Assembly (NCBI GenBank): GCA_937967875.1 | Contig: CALBTQ010000405.1 | Span: forward strand, 1 to 14,219 | DNA: 14,219 nucleotides | Direction: 5' to 3' | Source: an uncultured Pseudomonadota bacterium | GTDB lineage: Bacteria; Lernaellota; Lernaellaia; Lernaellales; Lernaellaceae | Part shown: one piece after another, positions 1-6,953 of the stretch | Numbering within the stretch: position 1 is the first letter of the stretch | Layout: each line of letters opens with the position of its first letter | Translations under genes and position numbers: made by a program | The notes under the pieces: generated by a model | What the model was told of the DNA's origin: nothing | The model's database searches: none | What the model saw: the letters and a program-made list of their open reading frames with translations, nothing else

Positions 1-45
1 GATCGTATTCGGTGACTGGAGTTCAGACGTGTGCTCTTCCGATCT
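1..45 (+). other. Illumina P7-side library adapter (artefact)
   Basis: Bases 12-45 match the TruSeq read-2 adapter from GTGACTGGAGTTC through GCTCTTCCGATCT. Bases 1-3 (GAT) fit the end of the P7 oligo and bases 4-11 (CGTATTCG) fit an 8-nt index. This is library sequence, not genome. Genomic sequence begins at about base 46. Confidence 0.97.
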
Positions 46-89
46 AACGGCCGCAGAATTTCCACACGCGCAGCAGCAGGCGCGCCACG

Positions 90-812
90 CTACTCCCTCA
101 CGCGCAGGGGCAGCACGACCTCGGCCATTTCGTTGACGAAGGTTTCCGCGTCCTCGACGTTGGTCAGGATAACCTGCACCTGCTGGCTCACCTCGGCCGG
201 GTCGATCAGCCCGATGCCGACCTCGCTGAGCAGTTGCAGCGAATTTTCGATGGTGTCCAGCCGCGCCTCGATGGTCTTGCTGCGCTGCATGAGATCCTGG
301 TAGACCTTCTGCCGCTTTTCCAGCAGCTGCCGGTTCGATTGCAGCACCTCGCGTTGGGTCGGATCGTTCGCCAGGGCGATCTCGCGGTTGAGCTGGGCGA
401 TTTTATCCGGGTAGTTGGTCTGCTGCCAGCGCGTGTACTGCACGATGCGCTGATGCAGCAGCAGCAGATCGAGGAAGCTGTGCCGCAGCCGGTCGACCTG
501 CCCGACGCTGGCGGTCAGCCCGGCGGCGAAATGCAGGTTGGAATCCAGGTCGCGTTTCATCCGCTCGGCGATGTTCCAGATTTTCAAGTAGCGCAGCCGT
601 GCGCGAATCGGCAGCCGGCGCATTTGGAATTCCGGCCTGTCGCTGCGGTCCAACGCGCCGCGCACCAGTAGGTACAGCGCTTCGCCCGCCAGCACGAACC
701 AGCCGATGTTGTCTACCGGCACCGTCGCCGTGGCCAGAGCGCCCGCGGTCAGGTACAGCAGGTTGAACCGGTTCACCCACGGATGCAGGTAGAAACTTTT
801 AATCCACTTCAC
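90..812 (-). CDS. Uncharacterised membrane-anchored coiled-coil protein (240 aa)
   Basis: I do not recognise this family. The start is a GTG (810-812) preceded by GGAGG with 6 nt spacing, which decides the start; it ends in TAG. The N-terminal 15 residues are aromatic and basic. Two hydrophobic stretches follow (about residues 17-31 and 35-51), which could form a membrane hairpin. After a basic segment (about 59-88, rich in Arg/Lys) the rest is mostly helical, with charged and Gln-rich heptad-like sequence at about 105-197 that looks like a coiled coil. There is no catalytic motif, metal site or signal peptidase site. Topology suggests an inner-membrane anchor with a long cytoplasmic helical tail. 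It lies 70 nt downstream of the minus-strand 89-aa gene with no convincing terminator between them, so the two are probably cotranscribed, away from the nuo operon. Function unknown. Confidence 0.8.
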   Translation of the reverse strand: MKWIKSFYLHPWVNRFNLLYLTAGALATATVPVDNIGWFVLAGEALYLLVRGALDRSDRPEFQMRRLPIRARLRYLKIWNIAERMKRDLDSNLHFAAGLTASVGQVDRLRHSFLDLLLLHQRIVQYTRWQQTNYPDKIAQLNREIALANDPTQREVLQSNRQLLEKRQKVYQDLMQRSKTIEARLDTIENSLQLLSEVGIGLIDPAEVSQQVQVILTNVEDAETFVNEMAEVVLPLRVRE

Positions 813-882
813 CGAACGAACCTCCGTCCTTTGCGCGTCATCCTACCAGCCGCGTGGGGGCAAATGCAAAAGCGCAAGGCGC

Positions 883-1152
883 CTACTGATTTCTGACCTT
901 CACTTCGTCCGGAATCGAGATCCGAATGGTGTCGGTGATGCTCATACGGTCCAGCGTTACCTTGACGTTGTCGTCCAAACGGACGCGGATCGGCTGGTCG
1001 AGCTGCACCTTGATGTTGCCGCCATCCAGATAGACGCGACTGTCGGCCGCGTAGGCCGGTGTCACGATGGCGCTGTAGAACATACCCGCCGCGTTGAGCA
1101 GCAAGCCGATGGCGATCAACAGAAGCAACAGTTTGGTGGTTTTATCCGACAT
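883..1152 (-). CDS. Small uncharacterised exported or membrane-anchored protein with a beta-type octapeptide repeat (89 aa)
   Basis: Starts at ATG (1150-1152) with AGGAG six bases upstream and stops at TAG. Residues 1-7 are polar with Lys, residues 8-30 are strongly hydrophobic, and residues 33-35 read AYA followed by AD, a plausible signal peptidase I site. It is therefore either a secreted protein with a long signal or a single-pass membrane protein with a periplasmic tail. The tail (46-86) repeats a short pattern: NIKVQLDQ (46-53), PIRVRLDD (54-61), NVKVTLDR (62-69), then after MSITDT another IRISIPDE (76-83) and VKV. Alternating hydrophobic and charged residues suggest beta strands. No known family is recognised. 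It is the first gene of the leftward pair and is divergent from nuoA. Confidence 0.75.
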   Translation of the reverse strand: MSDKTTKLLLLLIAIGLLLNAAGMFYSAIVTPAYAADSRVYLDGGNIKVQLDQPIRVRLDDNVKVTLDRMSITDTIRISIPDEVKVRNQ

Positions 1153-1420
1153 GGGGAACTCCTATGGTTTGGGGTTTCAATATCCGCGATCATCTGCGGA
1201 CAGTCTGCCACGAACCGGCGGTCGTCGGCAAACCGGACATAGGGATAACCAACCGGCGCGCGGCGGACGAATTTTTTCCCGACCCCTTGAAAAAAAGTGA
1301 TGCGTCAAGCAATGTTAGGCAACGCCGTCCGGGGGGCGGCGGTCCGGGGCGGCCTGTGTTGACAGGACCGGCTTGGATGTTAATATCAGGCGCAAATCGA
1401 TACAGCGTGGGGTGTGGCAC
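1153..1420. other. Divergent intergenic region upstream of nuoA
   Basis: This 268-nt gap separates the leftward 89-aa gene from nuoA. It holds the nuo promoter (1359-1386), a direct repeat of GTCCGGGG (1327-1334 and 1342-1349) just upstream of the -35 box, and an A/T-rich patch (1271-1297). I see no convincing promoter for the leftward gene and no RNA gene. Confidence 0.6.
1359..1386 (+). promoter_or_regulatory. Predicted sigma70-type promoter of the nuo operon
   Basis: A perfect -35 box TTGACA (1359-1364), a 16-nt spacer and TAATAT (1381-1386, 4 of 6 matches to TATAAT). The expected transcript start near 1393 lies about 28 nt before the nuoA ATG at 1421. An in-frame upstream ATG at 1373 falls inside this promoter and so is unlikely to be used. 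Prediction from sequence only. Confidence 0.6.
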
Positions 1421-1792
1421 ATGCCTGGTGATTTCCTGCCGATCTTCTTTTATTTGTTGCTGGTTATCGCGATCGCCGCCGGCGGCATCGTGGGTCTTTC
1501 GCGCCTGATCGGGCCGCGCAAGGACACCGCCGAAAAACTCAGTCCCTACGAGTGCGGCGTGCCCCTGGTCGGCGACGCCCGCGGTAAATTCCCGATGAAG
1601 TATTACGTCATCGGCATGCTGTTCATCCTCTTCGACATCGAGGTCGTCTTTTTCTACCCCTGGGCGGTTATCTTTAAGGACCTCAACAAAGACTTCGGCC
1701 TGTTCGGACTGGCGGAGATGGTTGTCTTCGTGCTCATTTTGCTCGTCGGCTACCTCTACGTCTGGCGCAAGGGAGCGTTGGAATGGGAATAG
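1421..1792 (+). CDS. nuoA: NADH-quinone oxidoreductase subunit A
   Basis: Membrane-arm subunit of respiratory complex I, located next to NuoH/J/K at the quinone-module interface. The 123-aa product has three membrane helices (about residues 6-28, 62-82 and 95-116). It carries the family loop SPYECG with Cys45, and FDIEVVFF with Asp72 and Glu74, both hallmarks of NuoA. The ATG at 1421 was preferred over the in-frame ATG at 1373 because the latter lies in the promoter and would add 16 residues not typical of the family; the ribosome site (GTGGGG) is weak. First gene of the operon. Its stop overlaps the nuoB start by 10 nt, indicating coupled translation. Length is normal for the family. Confidence 0.95.
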   Translation: MPGDFLPIFFYLLLVIAIAAGGIVGLSRLIGPRKDTAEKLSPYECGVPLVGDARGKFPMKYYVIGMLFILFDIEVVFFYPWAVIFKDLNKDFGLFGLAEMVVFVLILLVGYLYVWRKGALEWE

Positions 1793-2265
1793 AGCAAAAA
1801 ATCCCCGACGGCGTACTGACCACGACCGTCGATAGCCTGGTCAACTGGGCGCGCACCTACTCGACCTGGCCGGTGACCTTCGGCCTGGCCTGCTGCGCCC
1901 TGGAGATGATGGGCGCGGCCATGGCCCACTACGACATCTCGCGCTTCGGCATGGAGATTTTCCGCGCCAGCCCGCGTCAGGCAGATTTGATGATCGTCGC
2001 GGGCACGCTGACCAAGAAAATGGCCCCGGTGCTGCGCAAGATCTACGACCAGATGCCCGAACCCAAGTGGGTGTTGGCCATGGGCGCCTGTGCGAGCACG
2101 GGCGGCATCTTCCAGAGTTACGCGGTGGTGCAGGGCGTGGATAAAATCGTGCCGGTCGACGTGTTCGTGCCCGGCTGCCCGCCGCGGCCCGAGGCGTTGC
2201 TGTACGGCATCCTCGAACTGCTGGATAAAAAAGTGAAACACGACTCGATCAAGAAACGCGCGTGA
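1783..2265 (+). CDS. nuoB: NADH-quinone oxidoreductase subunit B (N2 cluster)
   Basis: Connecting-module subunit that holds the 4Fe-4S cluster N2, the last electron carrier before quinone. The 160-aa product contains the adjacent Cys37-Cys38 pair ([10 protein letters not shown]), Cys103 (GACASTGG) and Cys132 (PGCPPRPE), all four N2 ligands. It is soluble and docks on NuoD and NuoH. The ATG at 1783 has GGGAG seven bases upstream, inside the end of nuoA, and the two genes overlap by 10 nt. Length and motifs are normal, so the protein is expected to be functional. Confidence 0.98.
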   Translation: MGIEQKIPDGVLTTTVDSLVNWARTYSTWPVTFGLACCALEMMGAAMAHYDISRFGMEIFRASPRQADLMIVAGTLTKKMAPVLRKIYDQMPEPKWVLAMGACASTGGIFQSYAVVQGVDKIVPVDVFVPGCPPRPEALLYGILELLDKKVKHDSIKKRA

Positions 2266-2272
2266 GGCCGCG

Positions 2273-2749
2273 ATGAGCGAACAACGCATCACCAACGAAG
2301 AGTTGAAAGTCAAACTGGCCGACCTGCTGCCCGGCGCGACGGTCGCGACCGACCTGGCCGGCATGCCGGTGATCGCCGTGGCCAACGACGCCTACGTCGT
2401 CTCGATCAAGACGCTGCGCGAGGAACCGTCGCTGCAGTTCGCCATGCTCAGCGATCTGACCGGCGTGCATTACCCGGACGAGCCGCAGCCCTTCGAGGTC
2501 GTCGTGCACCTGACCTCGATGCACCTGGCGCGGCAGATTCGCGTCAAGGTGCGCGCCGCCGGCGATCCGCCGACCGTGCCCAGCCTCGCGGCTTTCTGGA
2601 CGGCGGCCAACTGGCACGAGCGCGAAGCCTTCGACATGCTGGGCATCGTCTTCGCCGGGCACCCGGACCCGCGGCGCATCTTCCTGGAAGAGGACGCCGA
2701 CTTTCATCCGTTGCGCAAAGAGTTCCCCACCCGGGGTTATGAGGATTAG
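2273..2749 (+). CDS. nuoC: NADH-quinone oxidoreductase subunit C (30-kDa subunit)
   Basis: Peripheral-arm subunit that packs against NuoD and NuoI. The 158-aa product shows the 30-kDa family signature near its C-terminus (about residues 113-137: WHEREAFDMLGIVF then GHPDPRRIFLEED). It is a separate gene, not fused to nuoD as in E. coli. It starts 7 nt after nuoB with a weak site (GAGG) and ends 2 nt before nuoD. Its length is toward the short end for stand-alone NuoC, but both the N-terminal alpha/beta part and the signature are present. Confidence 0.96.
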   Translation: MSEQRITNEELKVKLADLLPGATVATDLAGMPVIAVANDAYVVSIKTLREEPSLQFAMLSDLTGVHYPDEPQPFEVVVHLTSMHLARQIRVKVRAAGDPPTVPSLAAFWTAANWHEREAFDMLGIVFAGHPDPRRIFLEEDADFHPLRKEFPTRGYED

Positions 2750-2751
2750 GC

Positions 2752-3930
2752 ATGGCCGAATCACGCTACATGACCTTGAACATGGGCCCGCAGCATCCGT
2801 CGACCCACGGCGTGTTGCGCATCGTGCTGGATCTGGACGGCGAACGGGTCGTGGCGGCCAAACCGGTGATCGGCTACCTGCACCGCGGCATCGAGAAGCT
2901 GGCTGAAGGGCTGACCTACCACCAGATTCTGCCGCTGACCGACCGCCTCGACTACACCGCCTGCATGAATTGCAACCTCGGCTACACCTGGGCCGTCGAG
3001 CGCCTGCTGGGCATCGAGAGCGAAATCCCGGCGCGCGCCGCGACGATCCGCATCATCATGGCTGAGCTCAGCCGCATCGGCGGGCATTTGATCTGGCTCG
3101 GTTCGCACGCCGGCGACATCGGCGCGGTAACCGTGTTCATCTACGCTTTCCGCGAGCGCGAATGGATCTACGAACTGTTCGAAGACGTCTGCGGTCAGCG
3201 CATGACCGTCTCCTATCCGCGCGTCGGCGGCGTCAGCCAGGATCTGCCCGCCGGGTGGATCGACAAGTGCCGCGCCTTCTGCAAGGAGATGCCCAAGCGC
3301 GTCGACGAGTACGAGCGGCTGCTGACCAACAACCGCATCTGGCAGGCGCGCACCAAGAACGTCGGCACGCTCAGCGAGGCCGATGTTTACGAATGGGGGC
3401 TATCGGGACCGATGGCGCGCGGCAGCGGCGTCGAGTACGACGTGCGGCGCGTGCTGCCCTACGGCGGCTACGAGAACTACGATTTTCTGATTCCGTTGGG
3501 CGAAACCGGCGACACCTACGACCGCTACCTGGTGCGCATGCAGGAGATGCGGCAGAGCGTGCGCATCGTCGAGCAGGCGCTCGATCGCCTCGAAGACGGG
3601 CCGATCATGGCCGACATTCCGCGCATCGCGCCGCCGCCCAAGGTCGACGTGGGCACGAAGATCGAAGCGTTGATCCATCACTTCCACCTCGTGCTGGAAG
3701 GGTTCGATACGCCCAAAGGCGAAATCTACTTCCCCTCGGAAGCGCCCAAGGGCGAGTTGGGTTTTTACCTGGTCAGCGATGGCGGCCCCAAGCCGTACCG
3801 GATGAAAATCCGCGTGCCCAGTTTTTCGAATTTGCAGAGCATGGTGCGCATGGCGCCGGGTCGTTTCCTGGCCGACATGGTCACGCTGGTCGGCACGATC
3901 GACATCTGTCTGGCCGACGTGGACAAGTAA
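2752..3930 (+). CDS. nuoD: NADH-quinone oxidoreductase subunit D (49-kDa subunit)
   Basis: Forms most of the quinone-binding pocket at the interface with NuoB and NuoH. It is evolutionarily related to the large subunit of NiFe hydrogenases but lacks the metal-binding cysteines of those enzymes. The 392-aa product has the N-terminal MGPQHPSTHGVLR motif (His19) and DRLDYT (Tyr68); by family alignment these match the His and Tyr that line the quinone headgroup site. The segments GVEYDVRRVLPYGGYE, DRYLVRMQEMRQS and GFYLVSDGGPKPYRMKIR are also typical. ATG at 2752 follows the nuoC stop by 2 nt, with GAGGATTAGG upstream. No truncation. Confidence 0.98.
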   Translation: MAESRYMTLNMGPQHPSTHGVLRIVLDLDGERVVAAKPVIGYLHRGIEKLAEGLTYHQILPLTDRLDYTACMNCNLGYTWAVERLLGIESEIPARAATIRIIMAELSRIGGHLIWLGSHAGDIGAVTVFIYAFREREWIYELFEDVCGQRMTVSYPRVGGVSQDLPAGWIDKCRAFCKEMPKRVDEYERLLTNNRIWQARTKNVGTLSEADVYEWGLSGPMARGSGVEYDVRRVLPYGGYENYDFLIPLGETGDTYDRYLVRMQEMRQSVRIVEQALDRLEDGPIMADIPRIAPPPKVDVGTKIEALIHHFHLVLEGFDTPKGEIYFPSEAPKGELGFYLVSDGGPKPYRMKIRVPSFSNLQSMVRMAPGRFLADMVTLVGTIDICLADVDK

Positions 3931-3936
3931 ACGCAC

Positions 3937-4488
3937 ATGGAAGAACTGAGCCTGCACATTCTGGAATTGGCCGAAAACAGCCTGCGGGCGGGCGCGACGC
4001 TGATCGAGATCGTCGTCGAGGAGGACCGCTCGTTCAACCGGCTGACGATCGAGGTGACCGACGACGGCAAGGGCATTTCGCCTTCGGCCGTCGCGCGGTT
4101 CTCGCGGCCCGATGCCGCCGGCGCCGACACCGACGAACTGGGTTTGGGCCTGTCGTTGTTCGTGCGCAGCTGCCGCGAGGCCGACGGCCGGGTGATCATC
4201 GAGAACCGGCCCGAAGGCGGCACGTTCCTGCGCGGCGACATGCGGCTGGATCATCCGGACCGCAAGCCGTTGGGCGACCTGACCGAAGCGGTGATCTCGC
4301 TGATCATGGGCGCGCCCGAGGTCGAGTGGGTGTACCGCTACGAACGCATCGGCGTCGACGGTTCGCTGGTGCGGCGCGAGGTCGATACGCGGCCGCTGCG
4401 GCGGCGCATCGGCGAACTGACCCTGGCGCACCCGGAAGTGATTCGGGAAATCCGCCGCACGCTGCGCGGCGAAAACGGCGACGCATAA
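3937..4488 (+). CDS. Stand-alone GHKL-family ATP-binding protein in the nuo operon (183 aa)
   Basis: A soluble Bergerat-fold (histidine-kinase-type) ATP-binding protein with no dimerisation/phospho-acceptor, sensor or receiver domain. N box: ELAENSLRAGA (Glu13, Asn14). G1 box: VTDDGKGI (Asp42-Gly46). G2 box: ELGLGLSLF (Gly69, Gly71). The loop between G1 and G2 is short and carries no FFTTR-like lid motif. A C-terminal segment (about 111-176, PLGDLTEAVISLI, then EVEWVYRYER, then LAHPEVIREI) is unlike kinases. By memory it matches a small ATP-binding family found beside NuoE/NuoF-like subunits of soluble FeFe-hydrogenase operons in anaerobes; a profile search would settle this. It starts 6 nt after nuoD with little Shine-Dalgarno signal, so translation is probably coupled. 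It occupies the place where nuoE, nuoF and nuoG normally sit. Role unknown; a regulatory or assembly role is a guess. Confidence 0.85.
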   Translation: MEELSLHILELAENSLRAGATLIEIVVEEDRSFNRLTIEVTDDGKGISPSAVARFSRPDAAGADTDELGLGLSLFVRSCREADGRVIIENRPEGGTFLRGDMRLDHPDRKPLGDLTEAVISLIMGAPEVEWVYRYERIGVDGSLVRREVDTRPLRRRIGELTLAHPEVIREIRRTLRGENGDA

Positions 4489-4492
4489 ACGC

Positions 4493-4511
4493 GCCCGCGG
4501 CGTTCGCGGGC
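4493..4511 (+). other. GC-rich hairpin between the ATPase gene and nuoH
   Basis: A perfect 7-bp stem (GCCCGCG / CGCGGGC) with loop GCGTT lies in the largest gap inside the nuo operon. No T tract follows, so it is not an intrinsic terminator. It ends four bases before the GGGAGAGG ribosome site of nuoH. It might set mRNA stability or relative translation of the two halves of the operon. Confidence 0.5.
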
Positions 4512-4527
4512 AACGGGAGAGGCAACG

Positions 4528-5595
4528 GTGTTGATTAGTTTGCTCATCGCCCTGGCGAAAATCCTGGTGGTGATGGCCCTGTTCCTGGCCGCCACCGCCT
4601 GGAACACGCTGTTCGAGCGGCGGGTGGTCGCTCCGATCCAAAACCGCGTGGGACCCAACCGGGCGGGCCCTTTCGGCTTGCTGCAGCCGATCGCCGACGC
4701 GGTCAAACTCTTCTTCAAGGAAGACATCGTCACCGACCGCGCCGAGAAATTTTTGTACTACCTCGCGCCGATCATCTCGGTGTCCACCGCGCTGTTGTTC
4801 GTCGCCATGGTGCCCTTCGGGCCGGAAGTGCCCTCGTACCTGAGCACCGACAATCCGGCCTGGAACAAGTTTTCGATGGCCGACCTGAACGTAGCGGTGC
4901 TCTTCGTGTTCGCCGTCAGCTCGATCGCCGTATACAGCGTGCTGCTGGGCGGCTGGGCGGGCAACAGCAAGTACTCGCTGCTGGGCGGCATGCGCGCCGG
5001 CGCGCAGATGATCTCCTACGAGATCGCCATGGGTCTGTCGATCATGCCGGTGATCATGAGCGCGTCGAGCCTGAGCCTGCATGAGATCGTCGTGGCGCAG
5101 CACGACGTGTGGAATGTCTTCCGCCTGCCTTGGGGGCCGGTCGGTTTCGTCATTTTCCTGATGGCGATGCTCGCCGAATCCAACCGCGCGCCCTTCGACA
5201 TGGTCGAGGCCGAGCAGGAGTTGGTCGGCGGCTATCACACCGAGTACAGCTCGATGAAGTTCGGCGCCTTCTTCGTCGCCGAGTACGGCAACCTGATTAC
5301 GATCAGCGCGTTGATCGTCACCTTCTACCTCGGCGGCTGGCAGGGTCTGCCCTTCGTCGACGTGGGAATTCCCGCGTGGCTGGCCCCCTGGTTGGGGATC
5401 GTCTGGTTCGCGATCAAGACGATGCTCCTGGTCGCCTCGCTGGTTTGGATCCGCTGGACCTTCCCCCGGCCGCGTTACGACCAATTGATGGGCTACGGTT
5501 GGAAGGTCTTTTTCCCGATCGCCCTGGGCAACCTGTTCGTCGCCGGGGTGTTGATCTACCTGGGTCAGCATTTCGGCATCGGCTATTTCGGATAA
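4528..5595 (+). CDS. nuoH: NADH-quinone oxidoreductase subunit H
   Basis: Membrane subunit that completes the quinone tunnel with NuoB and NuoD and links it to the proton channels. The 355-aa product has about eight hydrophobic segments. It has the conserved ERRVVAPIQNRVGPNRAGP loop (30-48), the QPIADAVKLFFKED segment (53-66) and the signature AESNRAPFDMVEAEQELVGG (216-235) followed by GYHTEYSSMKF. The start is GTG at 4528, with TTG at 4531 as an alternative; GGGAGAGG (4515-4522) supports either. It follows the ATPase gene by 39 nt and precedes nuoI by 12 nt. No sign of damage. Confidence 0.97.
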   Translation: MLISLLIALAKILVVMALFLAATAWNTLFERRVVAPIQNRVGPNRAGPFGLLQPIADAVKLFFKEDIVTDRAEKFLYYLAPIISVSTALLFVAMVPFGPEVPSYLSTDNPAWNKFSMADLNVAVLFVFAVSSIAVYSVLLGGWAGNSKYSLLGGMRAGAQMISYEIAMGLSIMPVIMSASSLSLHEIVVAQHDVWNVFRLPWGPVGFVIFLMAMLAESNRAPFDMVEAEQELVGGYHTEYSSMKFGAFFVAEYGNLITISALIVTFYLGGWQGLPFVDVGIPAWLAPWLGIVWFAIKTMLLVASLVWIRWTFPRPRYDQLMGYGWKVFFPIALGNLFVAGVLIYLGQHFGIGYFG

Positions 5596-5607
5596 GGGAG
5601 TGCGCCG

Positions 5608-6051
5608 TTGAAAGGGTTAGCGAAATTTTTCCTCACCGACTTGCTCACGGGCCTGGCGACCACGTTCAAGTACTACTTTAAAAAGCCCGTGACCTACCAG
5701 TATCCGGAAGTGCGCCGGCCCATCGCGCCCCGCTACCGCGGCCGGCACCGGCTGGTGACCAACGACGACGGTTCGCTGCGCTGCGTGGCCTGCGGGCTGT
5801 GCGCGGCGGTCTGCCCGTCGCACTGCATTTTCATCGAACCCGGCGAGAAGCCCGACGGCACGCGCTGGCCCGAGGTCTACGAGATCGAAGTCGGCCGCTG
5901 CGTCTACTGCGGCTTCTGCGCCGAGGTCTGTCCCTTCGACGCGATCGTGCTCACCCAGGAGCACGAACTGGCCGTGCTCGACAAGCGCAAGCTGCTCTAC
6001 GACAAAAACGCCCTGCGCGACAAGGCGCAAGGCGAGGAGAAGGCGGGATGA
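5608..6051 (+). CDS. nuoI: NADH-quinone oxidoreductase subunit I (two 4Fe-4S clusters)
   Basis: Ferredoxin-like subunit that carries clusters N6a and N6b and passes electrons to N2 in NuoB. The 147-aa product has two full motifs: C59-V-A-C62-G-L-C65-A-A-V-C69-P and C98-V-Y-C101-G-F-C104-A-E-V-C108-P. The N-terminal segment (about 1-27) is amphipathic and basic, as expected for a subunit lying on the membrane surface. The start is TTG at 5608, supported by GGGAG seven bases upstream. In an E/F/G-less complex NuoI would be the first cluster-bearing subunit met by electrons, so it is the likely docking face for an alternative donor (inference). The stop overlaps the nuoJ ATG as ATGA. Confidence 0.97.
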   Translation: MKGLAKFFLTDLLTGLATTFKYYFKKPVTYQYPEVRRPIAPRYRGRHRLVTNDDGSLRCVACGLCAAVCPSHCIFIEPGEKPDGTRWPEVYEIEVGRCVYCGFCAEVCPFDAIVLTQEHELAVLDKRKLLYDKNALRDKAQGEEKAG

Positions 6052-6644
6052 TCGCGTATCACCTCATCTACATTTTCTTCGGGCTGGGCGTGCTGGCCGG
6101 CGGCGTGAACGTCGTGGCCCAGAAGAACCCGGTCAACAGCGCCATCAGCCTGTTGTTCACCTTCATGTGCGTGGCGGCGCTGTACATCCTGCACGGTTCG
6201 CCGTTTCTGGCGATGATCCAGATCATCGTTTACGCCGGCGCGATTCTGATTCTGGTGGTTTTCACCATCATGCTGCTGGCGTTGCGCGAACCGGGGCGGG
6301 GTCTCGGCAAATTCTGGACGATGCCGCAGAAGCTCGCCGCGCTGATCGTCGGCGCGGCGCTGGCCGTCGAACTGGCGATCGTCGCCGTGCAGGGCCTGGG
6401 CGACCTGGCCGCGCCCGCCGGCGCGAGTCTGGCCGAAATCGCGTCGCCCGCGACGCTGGGCAAGGCTCTGTTCAGCAAATACCTGCTGCCCTTCGAAGTG
6501 GCCAGCGTGCTGTTGCTGGTGGCCATCGTCGGCGCGGTGGTGCTGACCCGGCGGCCGCACGGCACGGCGGCGGCGATTGACGCCCCGCACGCCGACGAGA
6601 CGATCGCGCCGCCCGCCGGCGACGAGCAAGGAGGGCAGGCATGA
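6048..6644 (+). CDS. nuoJ: NADH-quinone oxidoreductase subunit J
   Basis: Membrane-arm subunit next to NuoA and NuoK. The 198-aa product has five hydrophobic segments. It has the family features KNPVNSAISLLF (about 26-37) and, in helix 3, the IQIIVYAGAILILVVF segment (about 58-73), which includes the pi-bulge region with a conserved Tyr-Ala-Gly. The C-terminal 30 residues are hydrophilic and Ala/Asp-rich, which is variable in the family. The ATG at 6048 overlaps the nuoI stop by four bases; reading further upstream in this frame would run through nuoI and is not plausible. It also overlaps nuoK by ATGA. Confidence 0.96.
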   Translation: MIAYHLIYIFFGLGVLAGGVNVVAQKNPVNSAISLLFTFMCVAALYILHGSPFLAMIQIIVYAGAILILVVFTIMLLALREPGRGLGKFWTMPQKLAALIVGAALAVELAIVAVQGLGDLAAPAGASLAEIASPATLGKALFSKYLLPFEVASVLLLVAIVGAVVLTRRPHGTAAAIDAPHADETIAPPAGDEQGGQA

Positions 6645-6943
6645 TTCCCGTCAGCTATCCGTTGTTGATCGGCGCGCTGCTGTTTTCCATCGGCGCCTTC
6701 GGCGTGCTGGTGCGGCGCAACGCGATCATCATGTTCATGTGCATCGAACTGATGCTTAACGCGGTGAACCTCACGCTGATCGGCCTGTCGGGCCATTTGC
6801 AGGTTGTCGACGGACCGATCTTCGTCATGTTCATCATGGCCGTCGCCGCGGCCGAAGCCGCCGTCGGCCTCGCGATCTTCATCGCCCTGTACCGGCGCAA
6901 AGCGACCATCGACGTCGCCAACTTCAACATCCTCAAAGGCTAG
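6641..6943 (+). CDS. nuoK: NADH-quinone oxidoreductase subunit K
   Basis: Small three-helix membrane subunit forming part of a proton channel. The 100-aa product has the two membrane glutamates of the family at the same numbers as in E. coli: Glu36 (MCIELMLNAVNL) and Glu72 (AAAEAAVGLAIF). Length is typical. The ATG at 6641 has a strong AAGGAGG site seven bases upstream and overlaps the nuoJ stop by four bases. It ends 10 nt before nuoL. Confidence 0.97.
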   Translation: MIPVSYPLLIGALLFSIGAFGVLVRRNAIIMFMCIELMLNAVNLTLIGLSGHLQVVDGPIFVMFIMAVAAAEAAVGLAIFIALYRRKATIDVANFNILKG

Positions 6944-6953
6944 GGAGCGCCCG

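Noticed and set aside
850..882. Possible terminator between the two minus-strand genes
   Set aside because: On the minus strand GCGC-CTT-GCGC followed by TTTT has only a 4-bp stem with a 3-nt loop; not convincing.
1286..1309. Inverted repeat CTTGA...TCAAG and a leftward TTGACG as a promoter for the 89-aa gene
   Set aside because: The arms are 5 bp with a 14-nt loop, and no -10-like box lies at the right distance on the minus strand.
1373..1420. N-terminal extension of nuoA from the ATG at 1373
   Set aside because: That ATG lies between the -35 and -10 boxes of the predicted promoter, and the 16 extra residues are not typical of NuoA.
3937..4488. Reading the GHKL protein as a sensor histidine kinase or an RsbW-type anti-sigma factor
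   Set aside because: There is no phospho-acceptor His domain, no sensor and no membrane segment, and no sigma or anti-anti-sigma gene nearby. The C-terminal tail also differs from RsbW-type proteins.
3400..5571. Antisense open frame (723 codons) opposite nuoD, the ATPase gene and nuoH
   Set aside because: Same compositional artefact, with no ribosome site or recognisable motif; it overlaps three well-supported genes.
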